Shown: positions 18,612-29,066, counted from the stretch's first letter. The stretch: 64,000 nt of DNA from CAYZTY01 sp964444665 (GCA_964444665.1 CAYUIE010000002.1:62001-126000), one strand, 5' to 3'. The notes: a model not told the origin generated them from the letters alone. A program made the numbers and translations.

Positions 18612-19130
18612 CTAATCCTCTCGCTTATCCTGCAAATCTGTATACGTACCCAGGATTTGCCCATCTACTTTCCCATAGATAGTCACAACCTGGCATTTAA
18701 GGTCCAAATCACCCTGCAGATGGGCCCCGGGCTCGATTGTGAGCATCTGACCTCTGAAGTAAAGCGTGCCGTCCACCTTCCCGTGTATATGTGCCATCTG
18801 AGCTATGATGGCTATATCATCACTGCAGTCCCCGATTATCTTGACCATCTGGCCTACGTAAAGCTTACGTTCAGTTACATCCCCGGTCACCTCAATACTT
18901 TGTCCAAATTCATTTGTTTCCTTGACAAATCCCTGCTGTTCGAACTCACTACTCATTTCATCTAATTTCTTCAACCCATATTTAACCCCGTACACTCCCA
19001 GTGCAACAACAAGAATAAACAGAACCAGAGCCACCAAACATCCGATACCGCAGCCAATAATCCACTTTTTTTTCTTGGATTTTTGTGGTCTGGATACTCC
19101 AGCATCCACCTGTAAAACATTATTGTTCAT
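18612..19130 (-). CDS. Membrane-anchored bactofilin-like (polymer-forming) domain protein
   Basis: The 172-residue protein has a Lys-rich N-terminus, a transmembrane helix at about residues 24-48 and a C-terminal domain with short beta repeats: QMVKIIGDCSDDIAIIAQMAHIHGKVDG, then LTIEPGAHLQGDL, VVTIYGKVDGQILG. The repeated G-x-V-x-G pattern resembles the right-handed beta-helix of bactofilins. AGGAG stands before ATG 19130. Bactofilins form cytoskeletal filaments; with a TM anchor and the domain on the far side, the location here may be periplasmic. Confidence 0.6.
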   Translation of the reverse strand: MNNNVLQVDAGVSRPQKSKKKKWIIGCGIGCLVALVLFILVVALGVYGVKYGLKKLDEMSSEFEQQGFVKETNEFGQSIEVTGDVTERKLYVGQMVKIIGDCSDDIAIIAQMAHIHGKVDGTLYFRGQMLTIEPGAHLQGDLDLKCQVVTIYGKVDGQILGTYTDLQDKRED

Positions 19131-19230
19131 TGTTCGGCTCTCCTAAACACAAACGCAGTATAACTCCATAATGTACGCATCACAACAACTTTATGAACTC
19201 CCAAATCGCTGTAAAAATTGGGGTCTGTTT

Positions 19231-20601
19231 TCAAGTTACGCAGCGTATTTGGTGGGCATTTTCAGTCAATTTACCACAGACTATATCGCCCTTTTTAATA
19301 GGCTGGGCAGAATCGACTTCCACTTTGAAATACCGCTCAGACCTGCCGCTTGGAGGATTTAATCGCTCGATAAGTACACTTATCTTTTCGCCGATAAATT
19401 GTCTTCGGAACCTGTCCTGCAACTGTTTGTCTAAATAACGAAGGATTATTGAACGCTCTTTTATAATTTTAGATGGAACGACTGGTTGCATTTTCGCAGC
19501 AATGGTCCCTGCACGAGGGCTGAAACGGAAAACGTGAATCTTTGCAAAGCCTATATCCTTTGCTGTCGCAAGACTTTGCGCAAAATCCGCATCACTCTCA
19601 CCTGGGAATCCCACTATGATATCAGTTGTGATGGCGGGCCGGTCAAGGCTGTGTTTAATTTTTTCAACAGCCTTGGTAAATTGGTTAATTGTGTATTGCC
19701 TTCTCATCAGGGCTAAAATCCGCTCTGAGCCGCTCTGTAACGGCAGATGCAAGTGGGGCATCAGATTTGGCCATTTTGTGTAAGCCTCGAGCAGTTCATC
19801 GGTTACATCACCCGGCTCAAGGGAGCTTAATCGAATCCGTGCCAGGCCCGGCACAGAGGGAATTTTCTGGAGTAATTGAGTTAATCGATTCTGATGAAGT
19901 TGACTCCAGTTTTTGCGTCTGACCGTGTTTTGACCGTAAGCTCCGATAAAAATGCCTGTAAGCACTATCTCCTTGTGACCAGCTTGAAACAGCGCGTTTG
20001 CTTCTTTTAGGACCAGCTCAAGAGGCTTGCTGTGGATTTTAGGCCGAGCGCGGGGTATGATGCAGTATGAGCAGTTACCGTCACAGCCGTCCTGAATCTT
20101 GAGAAAAGCCCTTGTTTGGCCCTTGAAACAGCTAAGTGGTCCAAAAGTCGGCCGAGCCTGCGATTCGTTTTTATCCTTGATTTCGGGCCCATTTGTTGCT
20201 TTAATAGAGGTAGGCTTTTTGCTTAGTGGCGGGTCCAACGAGCGGGAATAACCAGCCTTTCCTTGGGCAATCAGTCGAGTAAGCTCATCAACGATATTAT
20301 CCTGATGGCTGACAAGGTGAAGGTCCTTAGCAAGGCCGGTCAACTCGCTTTCCGGAGCAGAGGGTAGACAACCTGAAACGAGGAGCACAGCAGTCGGGTT
20401 CAATTTTTGCCCTCTACGAATAGCCTGACGACTTTTAGCCGAGGCGGTATGTGTAACACAACAAGTGTTAATAATAAGCAGTTCCGGTCGGGCGTTCGAT
20501 GCGACGAATTCGAGGCCCTGCTCTTCAAGCAGTTGCCTGATTTGCTGGGTTTCGTATTGATTAACCTTGCAACCAAGTGTCTCGATGGCAAAAGTTTTCA
20601 T
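19231..20601 (-). CDS. mtaB: MtaB-type tRNA methylthiotransferase
   Basis: The 456-residue radical-SAM enzyme adds a methylthio group to t6A37 of tRNA (ms2t6A). It has the N-terminal [4Fe-4S] domain cysteines (LGCKVNQYE, INTCCVTHTA, VSGCLPS) and the radical-SAM motif CDGNCSYC at about residues 164-171. The C-terminal TRAM-like region contains VLIERLNPPSGRSERYF. The pattern fits the MtaB subfamily better than MiaB or RimO, because of the short N-terminus and the KVNQYE sequence. It is monocistronic, divergent from pilM. Confidence 0.93.
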   Translation of the reverse strand: MKTFAIETLGCKVNQYETQQIRQLLEEQGLEFVASNARPELLIINTCCVTHTASAKSRQAIRRGQKLNPTAVLLVSGCLPSAPESELTGLAKDLHLVSHQDNIVDELTRLIAQGKAGYSRSLDPPLSKKPTSIKATNGPEIKDKNESQARPTFGPLSCFKGQTRAFLKIQDGCDGNCSYCIIPRARPKIHSKPLELVLKEANALFQAGHKEIVLTGIFIGAYGQNTVRRKNWSQLHQNRLTQLLQKIPSVPGLARIRLSSLEPGDVTDELLEAYTKWPNLMPHLHLPLQSGSERILALMRRQYTINQFTKAVEKIKHSLDRPAITTDIIVGFPGESDADFAQSLATAKDIGFAKIHVFRFSPRAGTIAAKMQPVVPSKIIKERSIILRYLDKQLQDRFRRQFIGEKISVLIERLNPPSGRSERYFKVEVDSAQPIKKGDIVCGKLTENAHQIRCVT

Positions 20602-20669
20602 GATTCCGTATAATGTATTCTATCAAGGATTAACAAACAAGCCCGAAAAACCAAAAGGAGGACTCCATT

Positions 20670-23081
20670 ATGGCGTCAAAGTCCGGCGCAGTCTGGGCAA
20701 TTGACATTGGCACAAACTCAATGAAGGCGCTGCGCCTGCAGGTAACTGAGAATCGAGTTGAAGTAATTGACTTTGATAACATCGAGCACGGCAGAATATT
20801 AGCAGGTCCGGAGATAACCGCCGAGGAAATGAACGAGGTGGTTACAGCTACTCTGCACGAGTTTGTGGGCCGTCATGGACTGAGTAAGGATGAAGTCATT
20901 ATTTCAATTCCGGGCCAAAACAGCTTCGCACGTTTCATAAAGCTTCCCCCGGTCGAGCCTAAGCGGATTCCGGAGATTATCCAATTTGAAGCCATTCAGC
21001 AAATACCATTTGATATTAACGATGTTGAATGGGATTGGCAGCTTATGGGAAAGCCGGAAAGCGCCGGTGTCGAGGTAGGCATCTTTGCAATAAAGAACGA
21101 GCTTATCAACGCAGCACTTGAGCCGTTTAACAGGGAAAACGTAAAAGTTAGTTTCGTACAGATGGCGCCGATGGCATTATACAATTACGTGTTTTACGAT
21201 CGCAAGGAAGTCGGAGAGACTTCGACGAGCTCAGACGAATCGGGCAACAAGAAGGCCCTGATTGTGCTCGATATGGGTGCAGAGAACACCGACTTAGTCA
21301 TTTGTACACGGACAAGTGTCTGGCAAAGGTGTATTCCGCTTGGGGGTAATGCCTTCACACGAGCAGTGGCCGATACCTTTAAGCTTGACTTCGAGAAGGC
21401 CGAAAAACTGAAGCGGACAGCACCGATGAGCAAATACGCCCGGCAGATATTCCAGGCAATGAAACCTGTTTTTACGGATTTCGGCGCCGAAATTCAGCGC
21501 TCGCTGGGCTTTTACAAAAGCGCCCGACGGCAGACCAGCTTCAGTAAAGCTATAATTCTGGGCGGTGGGATGAAACTCCAGGGTATAGGAAAGTTCTTAC
21601 AACAGTCCCTTCAGCTGCCGATGATAAAGCTGGACTCATTTGAAAAACTCACCGTATCCTCGACGGTCTCGGCAGCCAAGTTTCATGAAAATGTTTCTGA
21701 TTTTGGTGTTGTTTACGGACTTGCTTTGCAGGGACTCGGTCAGGGCAGGATTGAAAGCAATCTGCTGCCGCGCAAAGTGGCACGGGCGGTGTTATGGGCA
21801 AGGAAGGCCAAATACCTTACCGCAGCAGCGGCAGTGTTTCTCGTAGTTTGTATGGCGTGTTTGGCACGTGGTATTTACGACCAGAGAAGATACCAAAGCA
21901 ATGAAAATATACGAAAGAAGGTGGCCGGAATTATAAACACCGCAGAAATTGCTAACAAAAAGCTTCAGGAGGAAAAGAAACTGGATTCTCAGCATGAGGC
22001 CGTGATAGAAAAACAACTGGAGCTTTTTAAGTATCGTAATGTGATTCCATTGCTGTGCCAAACAGTCATTTTTTGTCTACCGAACGCCGAGAGCAATCCC
22101 GAACAGGCAGAGTTGTATAAGGCATTTTCTTCCAGTGACATTGAGGGAATAAAGCAGTTTCGGCGTGATGAGCGGAAGCAGATATTTGTAACAAGTCTTT
22201 CAGTCAATTATGCACAGGATGTTGTGCAGGCCCAGTTTAGCGATGTGACAAGGTCGCCGCTCATGAGAACTGTTCCCGGAATGCCGGGTGGACCGGGGGC
22301 AGTCGGCGGCAGAATAGCGCCTGGAATGCCGGGTGGAGGCGGGGTGCCCGGTGCGATGGGAGGTGGACGGACACCTACAAGAAGCCGCAGAAGTCGAAGA
22401 AGAAGAGAAGATGTAGAAGAAAGTGAATCGGAAGACACCACAGCAGGCTTTGTGATAACCATAGAAGGCTACAGCCCCTTCGAGAAAATTTCGGAGCTAC
22501 TCGACCCTGTTGGAGTCAGCAAGACAAGTTCAAAATGGGGTGTGGTAACGCGGCTTATGAATCTTGACAAGATGTTCTATTGTGAGGGATGCGGCAAGAT
22601 AATGTTGAGCCAGAAGCCGGAAAAATGCCCCAATTGTCGAGATGAGCTTCTTAAAGCCGTGCCCTTTGAGTTGTTCGAGAAAACCAGTATAACGCACTTT
22701 AGACTCGAGACGGGGGAGGTGGAAATGGGTAGTCTTGAAATGCCCGAGGGGATAGGCCTTGAGCAGGATGCTGACGCTTCAGAAAGCCAAGGAAAGGATG
22801 AAGGTCGGGCATTAAAGAGAGCCTGGACTATGGGCCCAGCAAGAAAAGCAAGAACGCTTTTGGTTGACCCGATGACCGGCGAGATTATCAGTAAGGTTGT
22901 CGAAATAGATGAAAATGGTAGTGAAAAATATGACGTATTCGGCAATCCATTGTATGAGGTCAATGACCATTGGTTCAGAATACAGGCTAAGCTCGTCTGG
23001 AAAGAAAAACAGCAGCAAGAGAAAACAGAGGAAAAAGCCAAGACTTCTTCAAAGCGAAAACGCCGATCAAGAAGAAGATAG
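20670..23081 (+). CDS. pilM: PilM-like actin-fold protein fused to a membrane helix and zinc-ribbon tail
   Basis: The 803-residue protein starts with a PilM domain (residues about 1-345). It has AIDIGTNSMKALRLQ and VLDMGAENTDLVI, the phosphate-binding loops of the actin-like ATPase fold. A TM helix follows at about 380-400, then a coiled segment. A Gly/Pro/Met-rich run lies at about 530-570 (PGMPGGPGAVGG) and an Arg-rich stretch (RSRRSRRRR). A zinc ribbon at about 638-657 has CEGCGK and CPNC. Canonical PilM is about 350 residues and cytoplasmic, with PilN separate. AAGGAGG precedes the ATG. It heads a three-gene operon. Confidence 0.85.
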   Translation: MASKSGAVWAIDIGTNSMKALRLQVTENRVEVIDFDNIEHGRILAGPEITAEEMNEVVTATLHEFVGRHGLSKDEVIISIPGQNSFARFIKLPPVEPKRIPEIIQFEAIQQIPFDINDVEWDWQLMGKPESAGVEVGIFAIKNELINAALEPFNRENVKVSFVQMAPMALYNYVFYDRKEVGETSTSSDESGNKKALIVLDMGAENTDLVICTRTSVWQRCIPLGGNAFTRAVADTFKLDFEKAEKLKRTAPMSKYARQIFQAMKPVFTDFGAEIQRSLGFYKSARRQTSFSKAIILGGGMKLQGIGKFLQQSLQLPMIKLDSFEKLTVSSTVSAAKFHENVSDFGVVYGLALQGLGQGRIESNLLPRKVARAVLWARKAKYLTAAAAVFLVVCMACLARGIYDQRRYQSNENIRKKVAGIINTAEIANKKLQEEKKLDSQHEAVIEKQLELFKYRNVIPLLCQTVIFCLPNAESNPEQAELYKAFSSSDIEGIKQFRRDERKQIFVTSLSVNYAQDVVQAQFSDVTRSPLMRTVPGMPGGPGAVGGRIAPGMPGGGGVPGAMGGGRTPTRSRRSRRRREDVEESESEDTTAGFVITIEGYSPFEKISELLDPVGVSKTSSKWGVVTRLMNLDKMFYCEGCGKIMLSQKPEKCPNCRDELLKAVPFELFEKTSITHFRLETGEVEMGSLEMPEGIGLEQDADASESQGKDEGRALKRAWTMGPARKARTLLVDPMTGEIISKVVEIDENGSEKYDVFGNPLYEVNDHWFRIQAKLVWKEKQQQEKTEEKAKTSSKRKRRSRRR

Positions 23082-23172
23082 TTAATAAAGTGGCCGATGG
23101 GAAAGGATTTTTTGAGTAAATGACGGCACAATAATGAAAGTATTAACAGGATAACTGAGGTAATACGAGAAG

Positions 23173-24438
23173 ATGGGTTTTATCAAAAAACATTTTTTTC
23201 TTATAATCCCGACAACGGTCACGTTGGTAGCTATAGTGCTTCTTACGGTTAGTATACTGATGGCAGAGTCACTGCAGCAACAACTGGAAGAAAGCGTTTC
23301 GTTGGGTCGTCGAATTGCTTCATACAAGGACCAAAAAATCTCATCTTCCCAGTGGGAACTGGAGCGCCAGTACCAACAGGTTCATGGACGAGATGCTAAC
23401 GAGATATCAACCAGGGCCAGAGAAAGTTCACAACGGGAACTTTTAAGCTACAAGATATTTCCCGAACCCAAAGAAACTTCTACACAAATATTCATCAATT
23501 TTGGCCGCAATTATCGTCAGGCCCTGGAGAGTCTCATCGGAAGTATAGGGGCCCTTGATCGTCTGACTGATGCCGAATTAAATAGCTTGCTTAAACAGCC
23601 CACTAAAGAGGGTGAAAGCCGAGCGTGGGGCGGTCCTGCCACCCGGGGTGACCTAAGATTGACAGGCAGAAGAGATGAAACGGAAAGCACAATAATAGAG
23701 CTTATTTGCAAACAGCGTGCAGACACCATACCTGTTTATGGCAATCCGGCAAAGCTGAGTGGCTATGAATTTTGGGACAAGTTTACCTACGCCGGCAGGC
23801 AGGACGCTATCGAGAAGTGTTGGTATTCTCAAATTAGCTTTTGGATTCAGAACGACATTATCGATACGATAAAGGCGATGAATGCCGGTTCGAGCAGTGT
23901 TTTCACTTCCCCTGTGAAACGAATATTGGGAATAAGCTTTAATAGCCCTGTGAGAGAACAGGTAATCGCCATAGAAGATATGCCGAGATATGTTTCCTCA
24001 CCAACTGAGGGGCTTGCGACACCTTGGACGGGCAGGATGTGTAACGATGATATAGACGTGGTACACTTCAATGTCTCCGTAGTGATAACGTCAAAAGCCA
24101 TACTCGATTTTATGCAAGAGCTGTGCAGCGAGAAAGAACATTTCTTTAATGGTTACTTCGGCAATAAGCAAACCCAGAAACTGAAGCATAATCAGATAAC
24201 GGTTCTGAGGCCCGAAGTAAGGCCTGTGAACCCGGTAGAGTCGTCAATTGAAGGTTATTATTACGGGAATGATGCAATAATTCGATTGGACCTGACCTGT
24301 GAATACATCTTTAATCGAGGCGGGTACGACGCGATTAAACCCAAGTCGATAAAGCAGTTTTTAGGTCAATCTGAGGAAGACGAGGAAACTGACGAGGATG
24401 CCGGTTCAAAACGGTCACGAAGAAGACGCAGAACATAG
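23173..24438 (+). CDS. Membrane protein of the PilM operon (candidate PilO-like)
   Basis: The 421-residue protein has one N-terminal TM helix at about residues 7-30 followed by a coiled coil, the layout of PilN and PilO. I see no decisive sequence motif. Its C-terminus ends in an acidic run (EEDEETDEDAG) and an Arg-rich tail (RSRRRRRT), like the PilM protein upstream. It starts 92 nt after pilM and is followed 31 nt later by another single-TM protein. Assignment to PilO is from position and layout only. Confidence 0.6.
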   Translation: MGFIKKHFFLIIPTTVTLVAIVLLTVSILMAESLQQQLEESVSLGRRIASYKDQKISSSQWELERQYQQVHGRDANEISTRARESSQRELLSYKIFPEPKETSTQIFINFGRNYRQALESLIGSIGALDRLTDAELNSLLKQPTKEGESRAWGGPATRGDLRLTGRRDETESTIIELICKQRADTIPVYGNPAKLSGYEFWDKFTYAGRQDAIEKCWYSQISFWIQNDIIDTIKAMNAGSSSVFTSPVKRILGISFNSPVREQVIAIEDMPRYVSSPTEGLATPWTGRMCNDDIDVVHFNVSVVITSKAILDFMQELCSEKEHFFNGYFGNKQTQKLKHNQITVLRPEVRPVNPVESSIEGYYYGNDAIIRLDLTCEYIFNRGGYDAIKPKSIKQFLGQSEEDEETDEDAGSKRSRRRRRT

Positions 24439-24468
24439 TAAAGAAGAACAAAATGAATATAAAGTATA

Positions 24469-26409
24469 GTGAGAAACTACAAGATGCGCCGAAAAAGTAG
24501 CAATTTTCTGGGACAGTATGCCGACAAGTTTATCCTGGGTATATTTGCAATTGTATGCATTTGGCTGCTTATTTTTCATATTTTAGGCAGTAGTAACTCC
24601 GTAGAGTATGATTCCAAAAGTTACGGACCGGGCAGTATAGATAATTATATCGAAGCAAAGGCACGAGAACTGGAAGAAAGACTGAGTATGGAACCGGACA
24701 AGCGGCGTAAATACGAAAGCAGACTGGATACATACAAGTCACTGCTTGGCTCGGCAATAAAGGGCGTTGATAGCGGCCTGTTTTTACCCATACCCAATTT
24801 TGGGACTAAAGTAGTTTATGGCAAAAGAAACTATGATATTCCTCAAGTAGGCCAGGTAGAAAATATTGCAGTTCAACTGATCAGAGGTGTTGCTTACAAT
24901 CCGCTGCAGGAGTCCGGCAGGGGTGATGACATGCTGGTCGATGAGCTGATTGATGTAGACCTTATCACAGTACAAGGCTCGTTTGATGTAGCGGAGTTGT
25001 CTGCAAGATTCTTCGAGAATTTTGCGGGTAAAAGCCTGCCTAAACAATGGCGTGACAAGGGGCTTGCAAGGCCGGTTTTCGCAGCGGTTCAGTTGGAAAG
25101 ACAACAAACAACAAAAGAGGGTGATTGGTCCGAAGAATGGCAGCGGATAGCTCGACCGAAAATGGATCCATTAAAGGACCTTTCCGAGATTCCGGGAAAC
25201 GTTTCTGAACTGCAATTAGGAGTGGAGATTCTAATTGTTCAGTTTGATAGGCTGGAGGTTAAAGTTGGTCTGCTGCAGCCCGGACCTTACGACTTCGCAA
25301 TACCAGAGGAAGAGTGGCTGCCGCCTTCACTATTTGCAGAGCGCCAAGAGCGTCTGGAAAAACTGGGGCAGGAAGAAGAAAGAATCCGAAAGGAGGCAGA
25401 AAGAAGGCGTAAAAGACGGGAAGGGCATGAGCGCGATAGTAGACAAACGAGAGGCATTGGCGTGCCGGGAGTTCCCGGTGGCGTAGGTATGGGCGGTGGT
25501 CCGGGTGGTGGTGCTCGACCCCGACGTATTACACCCGACCGGACTGCAAGGAGAGAAAGCGAAAGAACCCGTAGAGTACCAGGCGAATTAAACCGTGAAG
25601 GAATAAAAGGCAGATTGGACAGAAGTGAAAAGAAACTAGTCAAGGATGAGCTGACGCGATTCGAGGAGATTAAACTAACCGAAATTATTAATTTCGAGGA
25701 AATGGAGGAGGCTTTGGTCTTTTGGTCTCACGATGATACGGCCAAGCCGGGCCAAACTTACAGATATAGGATGCGTATAGGGATTTTTAATCCAATAGCA
25801 GGCTCAGAGTGGTTTGGCGAAGAAAGCCAGCAGCTAAAGGAGCAGGTCATTTTATGGAGCGATTATTCAGACATCACCGGATCAATAACCGTACCAGAGA
25901 AACTATACTTCTTCCCGGTCAAAATACGAGAAAGCGACAAGACGCTTACGGTTGATGTAAGAAAGTATTCGCTCGGCAAATGGTATGATAGGAATTTCAT
26001 GGTCAAGCCGGGTGAGGATATAGGGCAGGTTGTCAAGCTGCAAAAGACTGATGAGGGTAATGAGTTTGGGTCCTCGAGCATCGACTACCGGACCGGAGCG
26101 ACTTTATTGGATGTAGTAAACGTCAGTGACTGGTTTGGGACAACAATGCTGCGCCGAAGAGATTACTCGGATGTTCTTTATACACAGGATGGAATCCGTA
26201 TCGAACATTTACCAGTACAGGCACGTTATTGGCCCAGTGAGCTGCGTAAGAAGCTCGATGAGATTAAGAAGAAGCAAGCTGAACAGGAACAGCTGACCCT
26301 ACGAAGTAGAAGGCAACAGGGGCAGAGAGCCCCTGGGGGCCCCGGAGCGCCTGGGCGAACGACACCCGGAATGCCTGGAGGGGGAAGACCCGGCGGTATT
26401 AAATTCTGA
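24469..26409 (+). CDS. Single-TM protein with Gly/Pro- and Arg-rich segments, PilM operon
   Basis: The 646-residue protein has an N-terminal TM helix at about residues 19-42 and charged helices. Basic segments (EAERRRKRREGH and RRESERTRRVPGE) flank a Gly/Pro-rich run at about 330-350 (GVPGVPGGVGMGGGPGGG). A second Gly/Pro/Met tail closes the protein (PGGPGAPGRTTPGMPGGG). The start is a GTG at 24469, with an in-frame ATG at 24484; no strong ribosome site distinguishes them. It ends convergent with the beta-mannosidase gene. I do not recognise the family. Confidence 0.6.
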   Translation: MRNYKMRRKSSNFLGQYADKFILGIFAIVCIWLLIFHILGSSNSVEYDSKSYGPGSIDNYIEAKARELEERLSMEPDKRRKYESRLDTYKSLLGSAIKGVDSGLFLPIPNFGTKVVYGKRNYDIPQVGQVENIAVQLIRGVAYNPLQESGRGDDMLVDELIDVDLITVQGSFDVAELSARFFENFAGKSLPKQWRDKGLARPVFAAVQLERQQTTKEGDWSEEWQRIARPKMDPLKDLSEIPGNVSELQLGVEILIVQFDRLEVKVGLLQPGPYDFAIPEEEWLPPSLFAERQERLEKLGQEEERIRKEAERRRKRREGHERDSRQTRGIGVPGVPGGVGMGGGPGGGARPRRITPDRTARRESERTRRVPGELNREGIKGRLDRSEKKLVKDELTRFEEIKLTEIINFEEMEEALVFWSHDDTAKPGQTYRYRMRIGIFNPIAGSEWFGEESQQLKEQVILWSDYSDITGSITVPEKLYFFPVKIRESDKTLTVDVRKYSLGKWYDRNFMVKPGEDIGQVVKLQKTDEGNEFGSSSIDYRTGATLLDVVNVSDWFGTTMLRRRDYSDVLYTQDGIRIEHLPVQARYWPSELRKKLDEIKKKQAEQEQLTLRSRRQQGQRAPGGPGAPGRTTPGMPGGGRPGGIKF

Positions 26410-26420
26410 AATGTAATGAA

Positions 26421-28925
26421 TTATTGCAGGGCGGCAGCCACCCAGCAAAACCGGACGTTGGGCGGCAATGGGTGGGATGGAGGGACGGAATCTATGGTTA
26501 TTTCAACTTCCCTACCAGGCATCAGGTCTATAAAATTATCACTTAGCTGGGCGTATGGCTCGGTAGTTATTTGCACGTCCTTGGCCATAGCATTTGTCTT
26601 AAGTTTTAGCTGCCATCTATCCTGTTCTATTCGGGCAAGCTGTGGAGTAATCTGAACTGTAGGCCAATTGATGAATTTATCCGGCCAATAAAAGAAATTG
26701 TTCTTAGCGATTTCTTTGCCGTCGCTTTCAAGGGCAAGCTGAACATAACAGTTATCCGGCTCGGCCGGCTGCACCATTGCTTTGGGCAAAGCAAAAGGAC
26801 TCGAAGCAGCGTATGGACTGATAGCAACAGGCAGACCCGTCTTGTCAATCTCATTACCATAAAAATCAGCAAGCCTGCAACTCAGCGTAGCGGTAACGGG
26901 CCTATTAGTCTGATTGACGGCAATGATTACCGCGGTTTCGAGGATTGGAGGCAGATTCTGGAAGTGTTTTTTGTATGTTGGCACAATAACGAGCAGGATT
27001 GGAGCAAAGAAACGAGAAGCGTAGTAGTAGAGGGCTTTTTGTCTTCCATCAAAATCGATAGCGGCCCAGCTTATTGCGGGAAAGCAATCGTTTAACTGCC
27101 AAAAAATCTGGCCATAGTTTCTCTGACGGTGAGCACGTAGGTGTTCCACAAAGGTTTTAACACCGCGTGCCTGAGTAAGCTGCGATAAGTAGATAAACTG
27201 TTCAAGATTTTTTGCCGGGCCGAACAGCTCAGTTATATAGCGGTGCAAACGAGTGTTTCCGTTGAACTGGTAGTTATGTTTTTCCACAACAAGGCTTGTG
27301 GTGTTGAGTTTTTCAACCTGCCCGAACCGGTGGGCCGTTTCGATATGAGGTGGGCTGGCAAGACCGAATTCCGTAACAAAGCGGGGGATTTTTTCAGGTG
27401 ACAACAGATAATTATTGATTGGTTCATCGCCGTTCCATACGTTCCATTGGTGTGTTGTGCCGCTGTTTGGCTCTTTGGGTTTCAGCGGAGTAGTGGGGAT
27501 ATAATCACGGCCGGTGTCGAATTCGGAAACCAGCTGTGGTAAGAGCTTATGATATATGGGCTTGCCGTAGAATTTTTTTCCTTTACCGAGGTGGCCGGCT
27601 TCGTGTAGCCATTGGATTTCGTTATTGCCACACCACAACGCGAGGCAGGGATGATTACGAAGACGTTTAATAACGGTTTGGGCCTCGGTTTCGACTTGTT
27701 TAATGAACCAGTTTCTGTCGGGATAATAGGCGCAGGCGAACATAAAATCCTGCCAGACGAGTATTCCGAGCCTGTCGCATATTTCATAAAATTCGCTATT
27801 TTCGTAAATCCCCCCGCCCCAGACCCGAAGCATATTTATCCGGGCGTCTCTGGCCATTTGTAAAAGCCGTTCGTAATCGGCAGCGTGGGTATCACCGGAG
27901 AATATAGAGGCTGGGACCCAGTTTGCGCCATGTACGTAGATGGGTTGGCCGTTGACGACAAACTGGAATTTTTCTCCATACTCATCGCTGCTTCTGTCGA
28001 TGTGCAGCGTTCTTGCGCCGAATTTTTCGGCGGCGGTATCTATGATGTGGCTTTCATGAATTAGTTCCACCTTTAGGTTATACAGGTATTGGATGCCATA
28101 ACCGAGCGGCCACCACAGGAAAGGCCTTTCGATGCGAATCACGGCAGAATGGGAATCTTCACCTTCGGCGAAATGCAGGTCGTGCTCAATGTTCAGGCTG
28201 CCGCCGTGAACAGTCAACCTGCATAAATACGGTGCAGGATGGCAGTTTTGAAGCCTCACGGCTATGCGAATGTCCGCGTAATGCTGATTACATTCAATAG
28301 TGCGGATGTGAACTTCGTCTATACGCGATTTTTCCGTGCCTTCAAGCCGGGCTGGACGCCAGATGCCACAGCCGGGCAGGGCCGGACACCAGTCCCAGCC
28401 GAACTGGTATTGCGCCTTTCTGATATATACCCGCTGTGGATTGCCGAGTACGTGGTCGCTTATGTGTCCGTAACGTCGCTGCAGCATCTCGGCCCAAACC
28501 AGGGCCGGCTCGAACTTTACGAAAAGGTGATTGTCTTTCTTCTTTAGCAGGCCTGCCACATCGAAACGATGTGAAATAAACATATTTTCAGTCCTGCCGA
28601 CGAGTTTGTCATTGAGCCATATCGAGCTTATTGTGTCAAGTCCCTCGAAAAGCAGCTCAACTCTGTTGCAGTCTAAGAGTTCATCGGGTGCATCGAAGAT
28701 TTTTCTGTAAGCCCACGGCTTTTGGCTGACCCATTCGAAATTTTCGGGATTCGCAAGTAAGTCAGATTCATCGATACGCCCGGCCTGTATGAGACTTCGA
28801 AAAATAGAGGCCGGCACATCTGTTGGAAACCAGTTTCCCTTATCAAGGTCGCGTATTCTCCTGGCGGATATCGGATATTCCTTGAAGTCCCATTTGCCCG
28901 TAAGGTCCAGAGTTATTTTCGGCAT
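26421..28925 (-). CDS. GH2 beta-mannosidase
   Basis: The 834-residue enzyme is a family-2 glycoside hydrolase, cleaving terminal beta-mannose from oligosaccharides. The N-terminal jelly-roll domain has WVSQKPWAYRKIF. The catalytic barrel has MLRVWGGGIYENSEFYEICD, LALWCGNNEIQW (acid/base Glu after the Asn-Asn) and FVTEFGLAS (nucleophile Glu). The length and the RVWGGGIYE signature are typical of beta-mannosidases rather than galactosidases. ATG 28925 has AAGGAG 8 nt upstream. No signal peptide is visible, so it is probably cytoplasmic. It is transcribed alone. Confidence 0.92.
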   Translation of the reverse strand: MPKITLDLTGKWDFKEYPISARRIRDLDKGNWFPTDVPASIFRSLIQAGRIDESDLLANPENFEWVSQKPWAYRKIFDAPDELLDCNRVELLFEGLDTISSIWLNDKLVGRTENMFISHRFDVAGLLKKKDNHLFVKFEPALVWAEMLQRRYGHISDHVLGNPQRVYIRKAQYQFGWDWCPALPGCGIWRPARLEGTEKSRIDEVHIRTIECNQHYADIRIAVRLQNCHPAPYLCRLTVHGGSLNIEHDLHFAEGEDSHSAVIRIERPFLWWPLGYGIQYLYNLKVELIHESHIIDTAAEKFGARTLHIDRSSDEYGEKFQFVVNGQPIYVHGANWVPASIFSGDTHAADYERLLQMARDARINMLRVWGGGIYENSEFYEICDRLGILVWQDFMFACAYYPDRNWFIKQVETEAQTVIKRLRNHPCLALWCGNNEIQWLHEAGHLGKGKKFYGKPIYHKLLPQLVSEFDTGRDYIPTTPLKPKEPNSGTTHQWNVWNGDEPINNYLLSPEKIPRFVTEFGLASPPHIETAHRFGQVEKLNTTSLVVEKHNYQFNGNTRLHRYITELFGPAKNLEQFIYLSQLTQARGVKTFVEHLRAHRQRNYGQIFWQLNDCFPAISWAAIDFDGRQKALYYYASRFFAPILLVIVPTYKKHFQNLPPILETAVIIAVNQTNRPVTATLSCRLADFYGNEIDKTGLPVAISPYAASSPFALPKAMVQPAEPDNCYVQLALESDGKEIAKNNFFYWPDKFINWPTVQITPQLARIEQDRWQLKLKTNAMAKDVQITTEPYAQLSDNFIDLMPGREVEITIDSVPPSHPLPPNVRFCWVAAALQ

Positions 28926-29066
28926 CAAGCCTGCTCCTTATTGATTTACAGATATCCCGCTTCATTAAAACTATCCGGCAGCAAGAGCGATATTATAAGC
29001 GTATCGTAACAGATAACCAAAGGTTTTAGACGATTGAAGAGGTGCTTTATAAATGCAATAAGACTA

